NCBI GenBank assembly: GCA_017474235.1
Contig: JAFVIB010000004.1
Location: forward strand, 265,893-329,892
Source of the DNA: Alistipes sp.
GTDB taxonomy: Bacteria; Bacteroidota; Bacteroidia; Bacteroidales; Rikenellaceae
DNA length: 64,000 nucleotides
Direction of reading: 5' to 3'
The translations under genes and the position numbers were made by a program. Below, piece by piece: positions 51,747 through 60,945 of this stretch. The number at the start of each line of letters is the position of its first letter. Positions within the stretch are counted from its first letter, which is position 1. A model generated the notes under the pieces. That model had not been told where the DNA came from. It did not search any database and saw only the letters and a list, made by a program, of their open reading frames with translations.

Positions 51747-53153
51747 ATGGCAAAACAGGCAAATACACTCTCTTTGGGTACTGATAATATAGGTTCGCTG
51801 CTTTGGCGATATGCCGCTCCGGCAATTATCGCTATGGCGTCAAACTCGCTATACCATATTATAGACTCTATATTTGTCGGACACGGTGTTGGCGGAGCTG
51901 CTATTGCAGGTATGGCTATCACTATGCCGATAATGAACATCGCGGGAGCCTTCGGAGCTATGGTTGGCGTAGGTGCTGCGGCAAGAATGTCTATCCGTCT
52001 CGGCGAGGGTAATATGCAGGCGGCAGAGAAGACGCTGGCAAATGCCGTGATGCTCAACTTTGTGCTGGGATTGGTGTTGATGGTTGTAATGCTTACCTTC
52101 CTCGACCCTATTTTGCACCTCTTTAGTGGAGGTAATGCCTCGCCGGAGACACTGAAGCACGCCCGAGACTTTATGAAGATTATTCTGCTCGGAAATATGA
52201 CGCAACATATGTATCTGGGTCTGAATGAGCAGATTAGAGCCTCCGGCTATCCGCAGAAGTCTATGCGGATAATCCTTACCGCTGTGGCTATGAACCTTAT
52301 ACTGAATCCCCTCTTTATATTTAAGTTTGGCTGGGGTATCAAGGGCTCTGCTTTGGCAACGGTTATCTCGCAGGCAATATCGTTTATTATAACCTTCTCG
52401 CACTTCTGTTCAAAGAGTAGCTTTGTCCGCTTTCGTCGTGCGGCATTTGTCTTTGATTGGAAGATAGTTAAGGCTATTATCTCTATCGGTCTTGCACCGT
52501 TTATGGTCAATATATGTGCATCAATGGTCGCAGCCTTTGTCAATACCGCACTGCTCCGCTATGGAGGTACGGGCGCACACGATGTGGTCAAAACAGCCGG
52601 CTCGGCAGACCTCTATGTGGGTGCTTACGGCATTGCAAACCGAGTGGTTATGCTGCTCATTATGGTTATTCAGGGTCTTAATCAGGGTATGCAGCCGATT
52701 GTGGGCTTTAACTATGGAGCAAAGCAGTACGACAGAGTGCGTAAGGCTCTGTTTATGACTATCGGTTGCGGAATGACTATCTCAACTATCGGCTTTTTGT
52801 GCTGCCAGCTATTTCCGCAGACCATCGCGGAGATGTTTGTCGATAGTGCGCGTGGCGCAGATGAGGCTCTGATGATTGCCGCAGCATCGCAAGCAATGAG
52901 GCTTATTGTAATAATGTTCCCGCTTGTCGGTTTTCAGATTGTTGCCGCAGCATTCTTCCAATATATCGGTCACGCAAAGTTGGCTATCTTTGTCTCGATG
53001 ACACGACAGATGTTATTCTTGCTGCCACTGCTTTGGATTATCCCTCGCCACCTCGGTGCTACGGGCGTGTGGATTTCGATGCCTATTGCCGATTGTGCAT
53101 CTATTACGCTTGCGGCGATATTGTTATATAAGGAGTTAAAACGATTAAAATAG
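51747..53153 (+). CDS. MATE family efflux transporter
   Basis: 468 residues with twelve predicted membrane segments in two MatE halves. N-terminus GSLLWRYAAPAIIAMASNSLYHIIDSIFVG is the classic MATE beginning, and VIQGLNQGMQPIVGFNYGAK the second-half motif. Exports drugs or cationic compounds by H+ or Na+ antiport; substrate unknown. Last gene of the division operon; its stop lies in the arm of the terminator. Confidence 0.93.
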   Translation: MAKQANTLSLGTDNIGSLLWRYAAPAIIAMASNSLYHIIDSIFVGHGVGGAAIAGMAITMPIMNIAGAFGAMVGVGAAARMSIRLGEGNMQAAEKTLANAVMLNFVLGLVLMVVMLTFLDPILHLFSGGNASPETLKHARDFMKIILLGNMTQHMYLGLNEQIRASGYPQKSMRIILTAVAMNLILNPLFIFKFGWGIKGSALATVISQAISFIITFSHFCSKSSFVRFRRAAFVFDWKIVKAIISIGLAPFMVNICASMVAAFVNTALLRYGGTGAHDVVKTAGSADLYVGAYGIANRVVMLLIMVIQGLNQGMQPIVGFNYGAKQYDRVRKALFMTIGCGMTISTIGFLCCQLFPQTIAEMFVDSARGADEALMIAAASQAMRLIVIMFPLVGFQIVAAAFFQYIGHAKLAIFVSMTRQMLFLLPLLWIIPRHLGATGVWISMPIADCASITLAAILLYKELKRLK

Positions 53154-53186
53154 AAGAAAGCGTGTTTTTGAACACGCTTTCTTCTA
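53151..53186. terminator. Symmetrical terminator containing both stop codons
   Basis: Perfect 16-bp stem (53151-53166 and 53171-53186) with a TTTG loop. The left arm begins with the MATE stop TAG and the right arm ends with the stop of the convergent lipoprotein. Confidence 0.9.
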
Positions 53187-53750
53187 TTCTACTACCTCGA
53201 TAATATCAATCTCCCATCCAAATAGGTCTGTTGCACACTGTTGCTGCAATTGATTTATGGTGGACATTGCCGTAGTGTCGTTTATCACTGCATTTACAAA
53301 GCTGTCATAATCAGGATAGGTGTTGTTCACCTTCTGTGACAGACAGCGATAGAAGGCATTTTGCTGTGTGCGGTCTAATCCCGATGGCAGTATGTTTGAC
53401 TGTACAAGCATATTGTACGGGAATATGTGGCGCATATTGCGTGCATCTGTGTTTAGCTGCGTAGCAATAGTGGTGACAACATAGACCTGCACAGTGTCGT
53501 TTACGGCAGGCATCTCAATAAAGGTGGTGTAGATAGGGTAGTCCTGCTCTATGGCTGCTGCAACTTCGTCTGCAAAGAGCATATACTCAGCCTCGCTCAG
53601 ATTGTCTAAATATACCATTTCGCGGTAATCCTTCAACATCTGGCGTAGAGCTTGTCGCTGCTCTCTGTTCCACTGTTTCTGCTGTGAGCAGCCGATAAAA
53701 CCGAGTGCTGTTAGTGCCAGCAGTGACACTGATAGTAAAATCTTTTTCAT
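53184..53750 (-). CDS. Hypothetical lipoprotein
   Basis: 188 residues. Signal MKKILLSVSLLALTALGFIGC. The rest is acidic and mostly helical, rich in Gln, Asp and Asn (REQRQALRQMLKDYREM, TQQNAFYRCLSQKVNNTYPDYDSF). No family recognised. Start at the signal peptide ATG; the frame opens further upstream but without a plausible N-terminus. It is 79 bases downstream of rpoN, with no promoter box seen between them, so probably in the asnS-rpoN unit. Confidence 0.75.
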   Translation of the reverse strand: MKKILLSVSLLALTALGFIGCSQQKQWNREQRQALRQMLKDYREMVYLDNLSEAEYMLFADEVAAAIEQDYPIYTTFIEMPAVNDTVQVYVVTTIATQLNTDARNMRHIFPYNMLVQSNILPSGLDRTQQNAFYRCLSQKVNNTYPDYDSFVNAVINDTTAMSTINQLQQQCATDLFGWEIDIIEVVE

Positions 53751-53829
53751 TGTTCCATTGTTTTTTGATTTCGTAGAGATTATTACAATTTCTATTCCAA
53801 AACAATGGATAAAAGATACGGATATCTCT

Positions 53830-55248
53830 CTATATCTCTTTACGCAGGCGGGCGACGGGTATTCCGAGCATTTCGCGGTACTTTGCAACCGTACGACGGG
53901 CAATGCAGTAACCCTTATCATTGAGTATATTCATCAGCTGCTCATCGGTCAGCGGATGGCGTTTATTCTCCTCCTCGATACACTTTTCGAGCAGATTTTT
54001 AATCTCATAGCTCGATACCTCCTCGCCATTTACGGTCTGCATAGCCTCCGAGAAGAGTGATTTGAGCAGTATTATACCGAATGAGGTCTGTACATACTTG
54101 CTATTTGCCACTCGGGATATTGTCGAGACATCAAGCCCTGTACGGTCGGCAATATCTTTGAGAATCATCGGACGCAGGTGACTGCGGTCGCCATCTTTGA
54201 AGTACTCCTGCTGATAGTCCAAGATGGTCTGCATAGTGCGCATAAGGGTATCGTGTCGCTGTTTTATGGCAGACATAAACCACTTTGCAGCATCTATCTT
54301 GCTCTTGACAAACTGAACAGCCTCCTTATCCTGCTCACTCATTCTACCATCGCTCTTGCCCTGCATTTGACGAATAACATCGAGGTAGTGGCGGTTTATC
54401 TTCAGCTCCGGAATGTTGTAGGAGTTCAGCTGGAGGTCAAACCTGCCGTCACGATAGTCGAGAATAAAGTCGGGTATAATATAAGGTGCGCTGTCGCTAT
54501 CCTCCGAGAAGAGATTGCCCGGTTTAGGCGAGAGGCGTTGAATCTCCTGCACAGCAGCTCTAAATTGCTCTTCGGTAACGCCCAAACGCGACATCAACCT
54601 CTCGTAGTGTTTCTTTACAAACTCCTCGAAGTGGCTCTCAAGAATCTTGTATGCCAACTCCCGAGCAGGGGTGTCGAGCGGTTGGCTGCTCAATTGTAGC
54701 AGTAGTGACTCCCTTAAGTCGCGCGCACCGATACCGACAGGCTCAAGGTGCTGTATAATCTCAAGCAGTCGCTCCAACTGATCTACGCCAACCTCCAAGC
54801 CGAGCGTGAAGGCTATATCGTCCGACAACGACTCAAGGTCACGACGCAGATAACCGTCATTGTCGATACTGCCGACAATAAATTCGGCAATCTGACGCTC
54901 AATGTCGTTCAGATTTCTAAATCCGAGCTGCTCGATGAGCGACTCTTGCAAAGAACGACCGCCCGAAATCTGATAATTTCGAGGGCGGTCATCTTTTGAA
55001 TAGTGGTTCAGACGGCTCTTATAGGCGGGCGTTTCGTCCTCCTTAAGATACTCGTCCATAGAGATCTCTTTTGGCTCTTCGCCCTCGGTCTCGGAGTGGT
55101 CCTCCTCAAGGACGATATTCTGCTCTATCTCCTGTTTGATACGCTGCTCGAGCATAGCTGCGGGCAGCTCCAGCAGTTTTATCATCTGTATCTGCTGGGG
55201 CGAAAGTTTCTGCTGTTGCAGAAGTTGTTGTCTCTGCGAAAGTGCCAT
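53830..55248 (-). CDS. rpoN: RNA polymerase sigma-54 factor
   Basis: 472 residues. The Gln-rich activator-interacting N-terminus (about 1-50), an acidic stretch, the core-binding domain (about 110-290), the helix-turn-helix (about 370-400) and the RpoN box ARRTVAKYRE at 450-459 are all present. Needs AAA+ enhancer-binding proteins to open promoters; none lies in the window. It is 39 bases after asnS. Confidence 0.96.
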   Translation of the reverse strand: MALSQRQQLLQQQKLSPQQIQMIKLLELPAAMLEQRIKQEIEQNIVLEEDHSETEGEEPKEISMDEYLKEDETPAYKSRLNHYSKDDRPRNYQISGGRSLQESLIEQLGFRNLNDIERQIAEFIVGSIDNDGYLRRDLESLSDDIAFTLGLEVGVDQLERLLEIIQHLEPVGIGARDLRESLLLQLSSQPLDTPARELAYKILESHFEEFVKKHYERLMSRLGVTEEQFRAAVQEIQRLSPKPGNLFSEDSDSAPYIIPDFILDYRDGRFDLQLNSYNIPELKINRHYLDVIRQMQGKSDGRMSEQDKEAVQFVKSKIDAAKWFMSAIKQRHDTLMRTMQTILDYQQEYFKDGDRSHLRPMILKDIADRTGLDVSTISRVANSKYVQTSFGIILLKSLFSEAMQTVNGEEVSSYEIKNLLEKCIEEENKRHPLTDEQLMNILNDKGYCIARRTVAKYREMLGIPVARLRKEI

Positions 55249-55287
55249 AAGCTAACAATTTATTCGCCTCAAACCGGAGCGAGAACT

Positions 55288-56667
55288 TTAGAACTCTGCG
55301 TTCTTCGGAGTACGAGGGAATGGGATTACATCGCGGATATTACCCATACCTGTAACAAAGAGGAGCAGACGCTCGAAGCCCAAACCGAAGCCTGAGTGAG
55401 GAGCAGAACCCCAACGACGAGTGTCGAGATACCACCACATATCTTTCTCCGGAATATGAAGCTCATCAATTCTTGCACGAAGCTTGCCATAGTCTGCCTC
55501 ACGCTCAGATCCACCGATAATCTCGCCGATTTTTGGGAACAAAACATCCATTGCGCGTACAGTCTTGCCATCCTCGTTCTGCTTCATATAGAATGCCTTA
55601 ATCTCCTTTGGATAGTTAATAAGGATTACAGGACGCTTGAAGTGCTCCTCAACAAGGTAACGCTCGTGCTCTGACTGAAGGTCGCAACCCCAGTGGCAAG
55701 GGAACTCGAACTTTCTGCCAGACTCCTGAAGAATGCGGATACCCTCTGTATAGTCAAGGCGGACAAAGTCGTTCTCAAGAACAAAGTTCAGACGCTCGAT
55801 AAGCTCCTTGTCCCACATCTTGTTCATAAACTCGAGGTCCTCACGGCAATTCTCAAGAGCATAGCGGATAAGATACTTAAGGAAGTCCTCAGCAAGAGCC
55901 ATATTGTCCTCAAGCTCATAGAATGCCATCTCCGGCTCAATCATCCAGAACTCAGAGAGGTGGCGTGGAGTGTTTGAGTTCTCTGCGCGGAAAGTAGGTC
56001 CAAATGTGTAAATCTGACCCAAAGAGAGCGCACCCAACTCACCCTCAAGCTGACCCGATACGGTAAGAGAACAAGGCTTACCGAAGAAGTCCTGAGTGTA
56101 ATCTACCTTACCATCCTCACCCTTTGGGAGATTGTTCAAATCGAGTGTAGTTACCTGGAACATTGCACCTGCACCCTCGCAGTCTGAAGCTGTGATAAGT
56201 GGAGTGTGGAGATAGTAGAAACCCTTGTCGTTAAAGTACTTGTGAATAGCGTATGCCATAGCGTGGCGAATACGGAGTACAGCACCAAAGGTGTTTGTAC
56301 GAGGGCGGAGATATGCAATATCTCGCAAAAACTCAAGAGAGTGACCCTTCTTCTGAAGAGGATAGCTCTCAGGGTCGGCAGTACCATAGACCTCAATGCT
56401 CTCTGCCTGCACCTCAACACCCTGACCTGCACCAAGGCTCTCTACAAGAGTACCCTTTACAGCGATACAAGCACCTGTAGTTACAGTCTTGAGACTCTCC
56501 TCAGCAATCTTTTGCAGATCGACAACAATCTGAATGTTGGCAACACAACTTCCGTCGTTAAGGGCGATAAATGCCACATTTTTGTTACCACGCTTTGTTC
56601 TTACCCATCCTTTTACAACAACCTCACTGTTGTAATCGGTAGATTTAAGTAATTCAGCTATACGCAT
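55288..56667 (-). CDS. asnS: Asparaginyl-tRNA synthetase
   Basis: 459 residues, the usual length for bacterial AsnRS. An N-terminal OB-fold anticodon domain (about 1-110, [22 protein letters not shown]) is followed by the class II core: [22 protein letters not shown] (motif 2) and [10 protein letters not shown] (motif 3). AsnS, not AspS, because of the [11 protein letters not shown] and N-terminal sequence type. First gene of the unit with rpoN; promoter at 56714-56745. Confidence 0.96.
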   Translation of the reverse strand: MRIAELLKSTDYNSEVVVKGWVRTKRGNKNVAFIALNDGSCVANIQIVVDLQKIAEESLKTVTTGACIAVKGTLVESLGAGQGVEVQAESIEVYGTADPESYPLQKKGHSLEFLRDIAYLRPRTNTFGAVLRIRHAMAYAIHKYFNDKGFYYLHTPLITASDCEGAGAMFQVTTLDLNNLPKGEDGKVDYTQDFFGKPCSLTVSGQLEGELGALSLGQIYTFGPTFRAENSNTPRHLSEFWMIEPEMAFYELEDNMALAEDFLKYLIRYALENCREDLEFMNKMWDKELIERLNFVLENDFVRLDYTEGIRILQESGRKFEFPCHWGCDLQSEHERYLVEEHFKRPVILINYPKEIKAFYMKQNEDGKTVRAMDVLFPKIGEIIGGSEREADYGKLRARIDELHIPEKDMWWYLDTRRWGSAPHSGFGLGFERLLLFVTGMGNIRDVIPFPRTPKNAEF

Positions 56668-56713
56668 AGTCGTTTTGTATTATATTTTAATATATTCTTT
56701 GTTTTCTAACCCG

Positions 56714-56745
56714 CAAAGTTACAAAAAATAATCGTATCTTTGCAA
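56714..56745. promoter_or_regulatory. Divergent overlapping promoters of asnS (-) and GH2-like gene (+)
   Basis: Minus: TTG 56743-56745, a 21-base spacer, TAACTTTG 56714-56721. Plus: TATCTTTG 56735-56742. The two promoters interlock within 32 bases, so they should compete. Confidence 0.7.
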
Positions 56746-56761
56746 AGTAAAAGGTGAAACG

Positions 56762-58057
56762 ATGAGAAAACTTGCAATATTTACAATTCTTGCCGCTCTG
56801 TGGGGCTCTGTTTCGGCACAATCGCTCGGGCGAAGTGAATTTTCGCTCTATGATGCCAGAGAGGATGCACTGAAGAGAGACCACTCAAAGACGGTAAATC
56901 ATATACTGTTTGCCCCAAAGGCTATGGGTGAGTTGGGTGATATCGAGATGGTGGGTATGGAGATTGATGTTCCCGCTTCGTGGAACGACTATAATGCCTA
57001 TCTGCACCTTGAGAATTGTCGCTCAGGGTTTGATGTTGCCATAAATGGCAAGATTGTAGCCTCTTCTGAAGACCCGCACACGCCGCAAGACTTTTTTATC
57101 TCTCCATATCTTGTACAGGGCTCAAATAAGGTGGTGCTTATACTCCGCCCATCGTCTTGCGCAGAGCTTAATGCAGGGGCGAAATTCTCAAGCAACCCAA
57201 GATTTGACGGCTGTTATATCTATGCGCAGAATCGCAGTTGCATCTATGACTATGATGTGGCTATCGTTGTGGGCGAGGATAAGAAGTTGCATCTTGAGCT
57301 CGACCTTATCGCGGGCAACGACTTTAACTATGAGGAGACCATAACCCTCGGATATGATATATACACTCCGGAGAATAAGCTTGTAGATTATGCCGTGCGT
57401 GATGTTATTGTCGGGGGCAGGTCGCGTGATACTCTTGAGGTAAGGGTCGATTTGGGAGCGGAGTTGCGCTATCTGTGGAGTGCAGCCAAGCCGCAGTTAT
57501 ACCGTATGACCCTATATGTCAAGCGAAATGGTAAGCCGACAGAGTATCTCCCTCTCTATGTCGGCGCGGGAGAGACTACATTTGCTGATGGGGCTATTCT
57601 TCGCAATGGCAAGCCGATAACCATTAAGAGCGCAGCTTATAATGCCGCTGCAACAATGGCTACAACCCGCAAGGAGATTGCGGCACTGAGGTCAAAGGGT
57701 GTTAATACGCTTATGCCCGACTCTCCGCAGCCTGTTTGGTTTTACGAGTTGTGCGATAAAATTGGTATGTACATTATCGAGCAAGCCTCTATCAATCCTA
57801 CCGAAGGGGGCGATAATAGAGCTGTCGGTGGTACTCCTTCAAATAATCCGCAGCTTGTAGAACGCTACCTTGAGCGTGTGAAGAGTATGTACTATCGTAC
57901 TCGTAACCACGCTTCGATTATCGCCTACTCGCTCGGCAGCAAGAGCGCAGGTAACGGTTACTGTATGTACAAGGCGTATCAGTGGCTCAAGTCGGTTGAG
58001 AAACAGCGTCCCGTGATATGCTACTCTGCCGATGGCGAGTGGAATACGGATATGTAG
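56762..58057 (+). CDS. GH2-like secreted protein, catalytically degenerate
   Basis: 431 residues. Signal peptide MRKLAIFTILAALWGSVSAQ. N-terminal sugar-binding-like beta domain (about 25-160), an immunoglobulin-like domain (about 165-265), then the start of a TIM barrel (about 275-431, AILRNGKPITIKSAAYN, LRSKGVNTLMPDSPQPVWFYELCDKIGMYIIEQ). In active GH2 enzymes the acid/base is the Glu of the N-x-S-I-I-x-W-S-L-G-N-E motif. Here it is NHASIIAYSLGSK, with Ser393-Lys394 instead of Asn-Glu, and the protein stops before the nucleophile half. Probably a non-catalytic sugar-binding derivative. No stop or frameshift is inside. Confidence 0.8.
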   Translation: MRKLAIFTILAALWGSVSAQSLGRSEFSLYDAREDALKRDHSKTVNHILFAPKAMGELGDIEMVGMEIDVPASWNDYNAYLHLENCRSGFDVAINGKIVASSEDPHTPQDFFISPYLVQGSNKVVLILRPSSCAELNAGAKFSSNPRFDGCYIYAQNRSCIYDYDVAIVVGEDKKLHLELDLIAGNDFNYEETITLGYDIYTPENKLVDYAVRDVIVGGRSRDTLEVRVDLGAELRYLWSAAKPQLYRMTLYVKRNGKPTEYLPLYVGAGETTFADGAILRNGKPITIKSAAYNAAATMATTRKEIAALRSKGVNTLMPDSPQPVWFYELCDKIGMYIIEQASINPTEGGDNRAVGGTPSNNPQLVERYLERVKSMYYRTRNHASIIAYSLGSKSAGNGYCMYKAYQWLKSVEKQRPVICYSADGEWNTDM

Positions 58058-58136
58058 TTGTAGGAAGCCGTCTCTGAGTATTGCTATTGTCGATAAAAAA
58101 TATTAAATTCGCAATCAAATAATTACAAAAACAGAT

Positions 58137-59258
58137 ATGGGTCTTAAAGAGATAAAAGAGAACCTGCTGCAAGCTGCCGAACTTGTTGGCGACTTTGAGG
58201 CAAACGGTATGGAGATCGACCGCGATGTGGCATTAGATAAAATTAGAGCAGCATACGAGTCTCTGCGTTTTTTATATGAAGAGACTGCGCACGAGACGAT
58301 AAATAAGGGGGATGAAGATAGCGAGGAGACCGAAGAGGACGAGGAGCCTGAGATAGAGTTCGAGTTCGTGCTGCCCGAGCAGGAGGATGTAGAGCCTGAA
58401 GAGGAGATAGTTGAGGAAGAACTCATAGAGGAAGAGGTTGTTGAAGAAGAGCTCGCCGTGGAAGAGGTTGTCGAGGAAGAACTCACCGAGGAGGAGGTAA
58501 TTGAAGAAGAGCTTGCCGAGGAGGAAGTTGCCGAGGAAGCCGTTGAGGAAATCGAGGAGGAGACACTCGCAGAAGAGAATGTAACTGAAGAGGTTGCGGT
58601 TGAGGAGATGGTTGAAGAGCCTGTAACTGAGGAGGTTGAGGAGCCTGTAACTGAGGAGGTTGAGGCAGAAGAGACCGCGGCAGAGGAGACTGTGGCTGAA
58701 GAGACAGAGGAGGTTGTGACCGAGGAGCCAAAGAGAGTTGTTGCAGAGCCTTCGCTGTTTGGGGATGACTCTTTGTGGGGCAAAGCATCTGCGCCGACAC
58801 AGACTCAGAGTAAAATTATGGCTCTCTATGATGATGAAGAGGCGGTACAGCCAGAGCCTGTTGCAGTTCCTGTTGTAGAGCCTGCGGTAGAGGTTGAAGA
58901 GGAGGTAGTGGTTGCGCCCGAGGCGGTTGTAACATACACAGAGCCTGCACATCAGGTGTTGGGCGAGGTTATCGAGGCTCCGACAACAATTGCCGATACG
59001 ATTACACCGGTAGAGAGTGTGGCAGAGGTTGGAAGCATCGACACTCTTCGCGGTGCGATAAGTGTTGTGGATAGATTTATGCTTATCAGAGATCTGTTTG
59101 GCGACAATGAGGTGCTGTATGAGCAGACAATTGATCTGCTTGACAAGATGGATAATTTGGATGACTGCATAATCTACATAGCCGAGAACTTTGTGTGGCG
59201 ACCATCGTCAGAGGGTGCAAAGTTGATTATGGATTTGTTGCAGCGTAAATTCAGATAG
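58137..59258 (+). CDS. Glutamate-rich protein with conserved helical ends
   Basis: 373 residues. The N-terminus (LKEIKENLLQAAELVGDFEANG, about 1-60) is helical. A tract at about 70-205 is built of Glu and Val/Leu/Ala repeats in the style VEEELTEEEV, predicted as an extended acidic coiled structure. A Val/Pro/Glu-rich stretch follows, then a conserved C-terminal helical domain (about 300-373, ISVVDRFMLIRDLFGDNEVLYEQTIDLLDKMD). No signal peptide. I recognise the C-terminal pattern from Bacteroidales hypothetical proteins, but no function is known to me. Directly upstream (2 bases) of rsmI. Confidence 0.8.
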   Translation: MGLKEIKENLLQAAELVGDFEANGMEIDRDVALDKIRAAYESLRFLYEETAHETINKGDEDSEETEEDEEPEIEFEFVLPEQEDVEPEEEIVEEELIEEEVVEEELAVEEVVEEELTEEEVIEEELAEEEVAEEAVEEIEEETLAEENVTEEVAVEEMVEEPVTEEVEEPVTEEVEAEETAAEETVAEETEEVVTEEPKRVVAEPSLFGDDSLWGKASAPTQTQSKIMALYDDEEAVQPEPVAVPVVEPAVEVEEEVVVAPEAVVTYTEPAHQVLGEVIEAPTTIADTITPVESVAEVGSIDTLRGAISVVDRFMLIRDLFGDNEVLYEQTIDLLDKMDNLDDCIIYIAENFVWRPSSEGAKLIMDLLQRKFR

Positions 59259-59260
59259 TT

Positions 59261-59983
59261 ATGGCAAAACTATATATTGTTCCTACCCCAATCGGAAATC
59301 TTGACGATATTACACTGCGAGCGATAAAGGTGTTGGAGGAGGTCGATTTTATCCTCGCCGAGGATACTCGCACCTCGTCAGTACTGCTTAAGCATTTGGG
59401 TATCGACAAACCGCTGCGCTCACACCATAAATTTAACGAACACGCAACCGTTGCGGCTGTTGCAGAGAGCATTGAGGCGGGGCGAAATGTGGCACTTATC
59501 TCTGATGCCGGTACTCCGGGCATTTCAGACCCGGGTTTTCTGCTTGTTCGTACCTGCGTTGAGGCGGGAATAGAGGTAGAGACACTCCCGGGGGCGACGG
59601 CTTGTATTCCGGCATTGGTGCAGAGTGGTTTCCCGTGTGACAGATTCTGCTTTGAGGGCTTTTTGCCGCAGAAAAAGGGTCGAATGAAGCGTCTTGCGGA
59701 GCTTGCCGAGGAGAGTCGAACAATCGTATTCTATGAGTCGCCATTTAGAGTTGTCAAGTGCTTGGAGCAACTGTCAGAGGTCTTTGGCGCAGAGCGAAGA
59801 GTTGCTGTATCTCGAGAGCTGACAAAGAAGTTTGAGCAGACCGTAAGGGGTACTCTTGCTGAGGTTATAGCCCACTTTAAGAACAACCAGCCAAAGGGTG
59901 AATTTGTAATTGTATTGGCTGGCAAGGGGCTTAAGAGCCGAGGTGCGGAGATGGTAGATGAACAGTTAGAGGGTGATGAGTAG
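59261..59983 (+). CDS. rsmI: 16S rRNA 2'-O-ribose C1402 methyltransferase RsmI
   Basis: 240 residues. The tetrapyrrole-methylase fold starts YIVPTPIGNLDDITLRA, followed by LAEDTRTSSVLLKHLGI and ALISDAGTPGISDPG, all RsmI signatures. Shorter than E. coli RsmI (286), lacking part of the C-terminal domain as in many Bacteroidota. The stop overlaps the following acyltransferase start by 8 bases. Confidence 0.94.
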   Translation: MAKLYIVPTPIGNLDDITLRAIKVLEEVDFILAEDTRTSSVLLKHLGIDKPLRSHHKFNEHATVAAVAESIEAGRNVALISDAGTPGISDPGFLLVRTCVEAGIEVETLPGATACIPALVQSGFPCDRFCFEGFLPQKKGRMKRLAELAEESRTIVFYESPFRVVKCLEQLSEVFGAERRVAVSRELTKKFEQTVRGTLAEVIAHFKNNQPKGEFVIVLAGKGLKSRGAEMVDEQLEGDE

Positions 59984-60917
59984 TAAAAAGGTTAGAATGG
60001 GTTTTGGCGCAAGAGTGCTTTGGCTGTTGTGCCGTAGTGTAGCAGTGATGCCGTATTGGATGCAATACGGATGCGTGGAGAAGATTGTATATTTTTTGTT
60101 GAGATATGTTGCTCGTTATCGTCGCAAACTTATTATACATCAACTCGCAGGCTCTTTCCCTGAGAAGAGTGATGCTGAGATAAAGACGATTTGTAACGAT
60201 TACTACCATACCCTTGCCGAGACTATTGTTGGTACGATGACGCTTGCCGGTATGAGTTATGAGCAGCGTGAGGAGGTGCTTGATGTAGAGGTGCCGGAGC
60301 ATATTATGAAGGTTGTCGGGGAGCGTCACTTTGTATATCTCTCGTCGCACCACAATTTTTGGGAGTTTGCACAGTTCTCGGGGCTGAAGTTTAAGAATCA
60401 TCTTACTCTGTGCGCATACCACCCGCTGACAAGTAAGTCGTGGGATGAGTTGTACTACCACTTGCGTTATAGCAAGGATGCACTGCCTGTGCCGAGCAGC
60501 CAGCTGATACGCTACTTCCTCAAGCATCGAGAGGAGGGTGTTGATGGTCGAAAGTTGCTGTTAGGGCTTATTGCAGACCAAAATGCCTCGCCAAAGGGGG
60601 ATGTGCATTGGTATAACTTTCTTAACCGCCCGACCATATTTTTTGAGGGTGGAGAGCAGTTGGCTCTTAAGTTTAACCTTCCGGTGCTCTACCTGAGTAT
60701 GAGCAGAGTAAAGGCGGGTCGTTACAAGGGAGAGGTTGTATTGCTCTATGATGGCAACGAGAGCGTCGAAAAGCACGAGATTACCGAGAGGTATGTCCGC
60801 AGATTGGAGCAGGATATTCTTCGGGAGCCATCTCGTTGGATGTGGTCACACCGCCGTTGGAAGTATATGCCCGACCCTGAGACGGGAGAGGTAAAATACA
60901 TTAAGAGTAGCTATTAA
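59976..60917 (+). CDS. LpxL-family acyltransferase, first copy
   Basis: 313 residues. Lysophospholipid/lipid A acyltransferase family (HtrB/LpxL type), inner-membrane enzyme adding a secondary acyl chain to lipid A or to another lipid. A hydrophobic N-terminus (about 12-48) is followed by the catalytic His125-x4-Glu130 (SSHHNFWE) and a YNFLNRPTIFFEGGEQLA motif. The start is the ATG at 59976 inside rsmI; the earlier GTG at 59973 is an alternative. Strongly similar to the next gene. Confidence 0.88.
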   Translation: MSSKKVRMGFGARVLWLLCRSVAVMPYWMQYGCVEKIVYFLLRYVARYRRKLIIHQLAGSFPEKSDAEIKTICNDYYHTLAETIVGTMTLAGMSYEQREEVLDVEVPEHIMKVVGERHFVYLSSHHNFWEFAQFSGLKFKNHLTLCAYHPLTSKSWDELYYHLRYSKDALPVPSSQLIRYFLKHREEGVDGRKLLLGLIADQNASPKGDVHWYNFLNRPTIFFEGGEQLALKFNLPVLYLSMSRVKAGRYKGEVVLLYDGNESVEKHEITERYVRRLEQDILREPSRWMWSHRRWKYMPDPETGEVKYIKSSY

Positions 60918-60945
60918 CTACTAATCAAAATATACCTTAAATACT

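Noticed and set aside
58115-58952. Minus-strand Ser-rich frames opposite the Glu-rich gene
   Set aside because: A Glu-repeat tract gives long Ser/Leu-rich frames on the opposite strand by base composition alone; rsmI lies downstream of the plus-strand frame with operon spacing.
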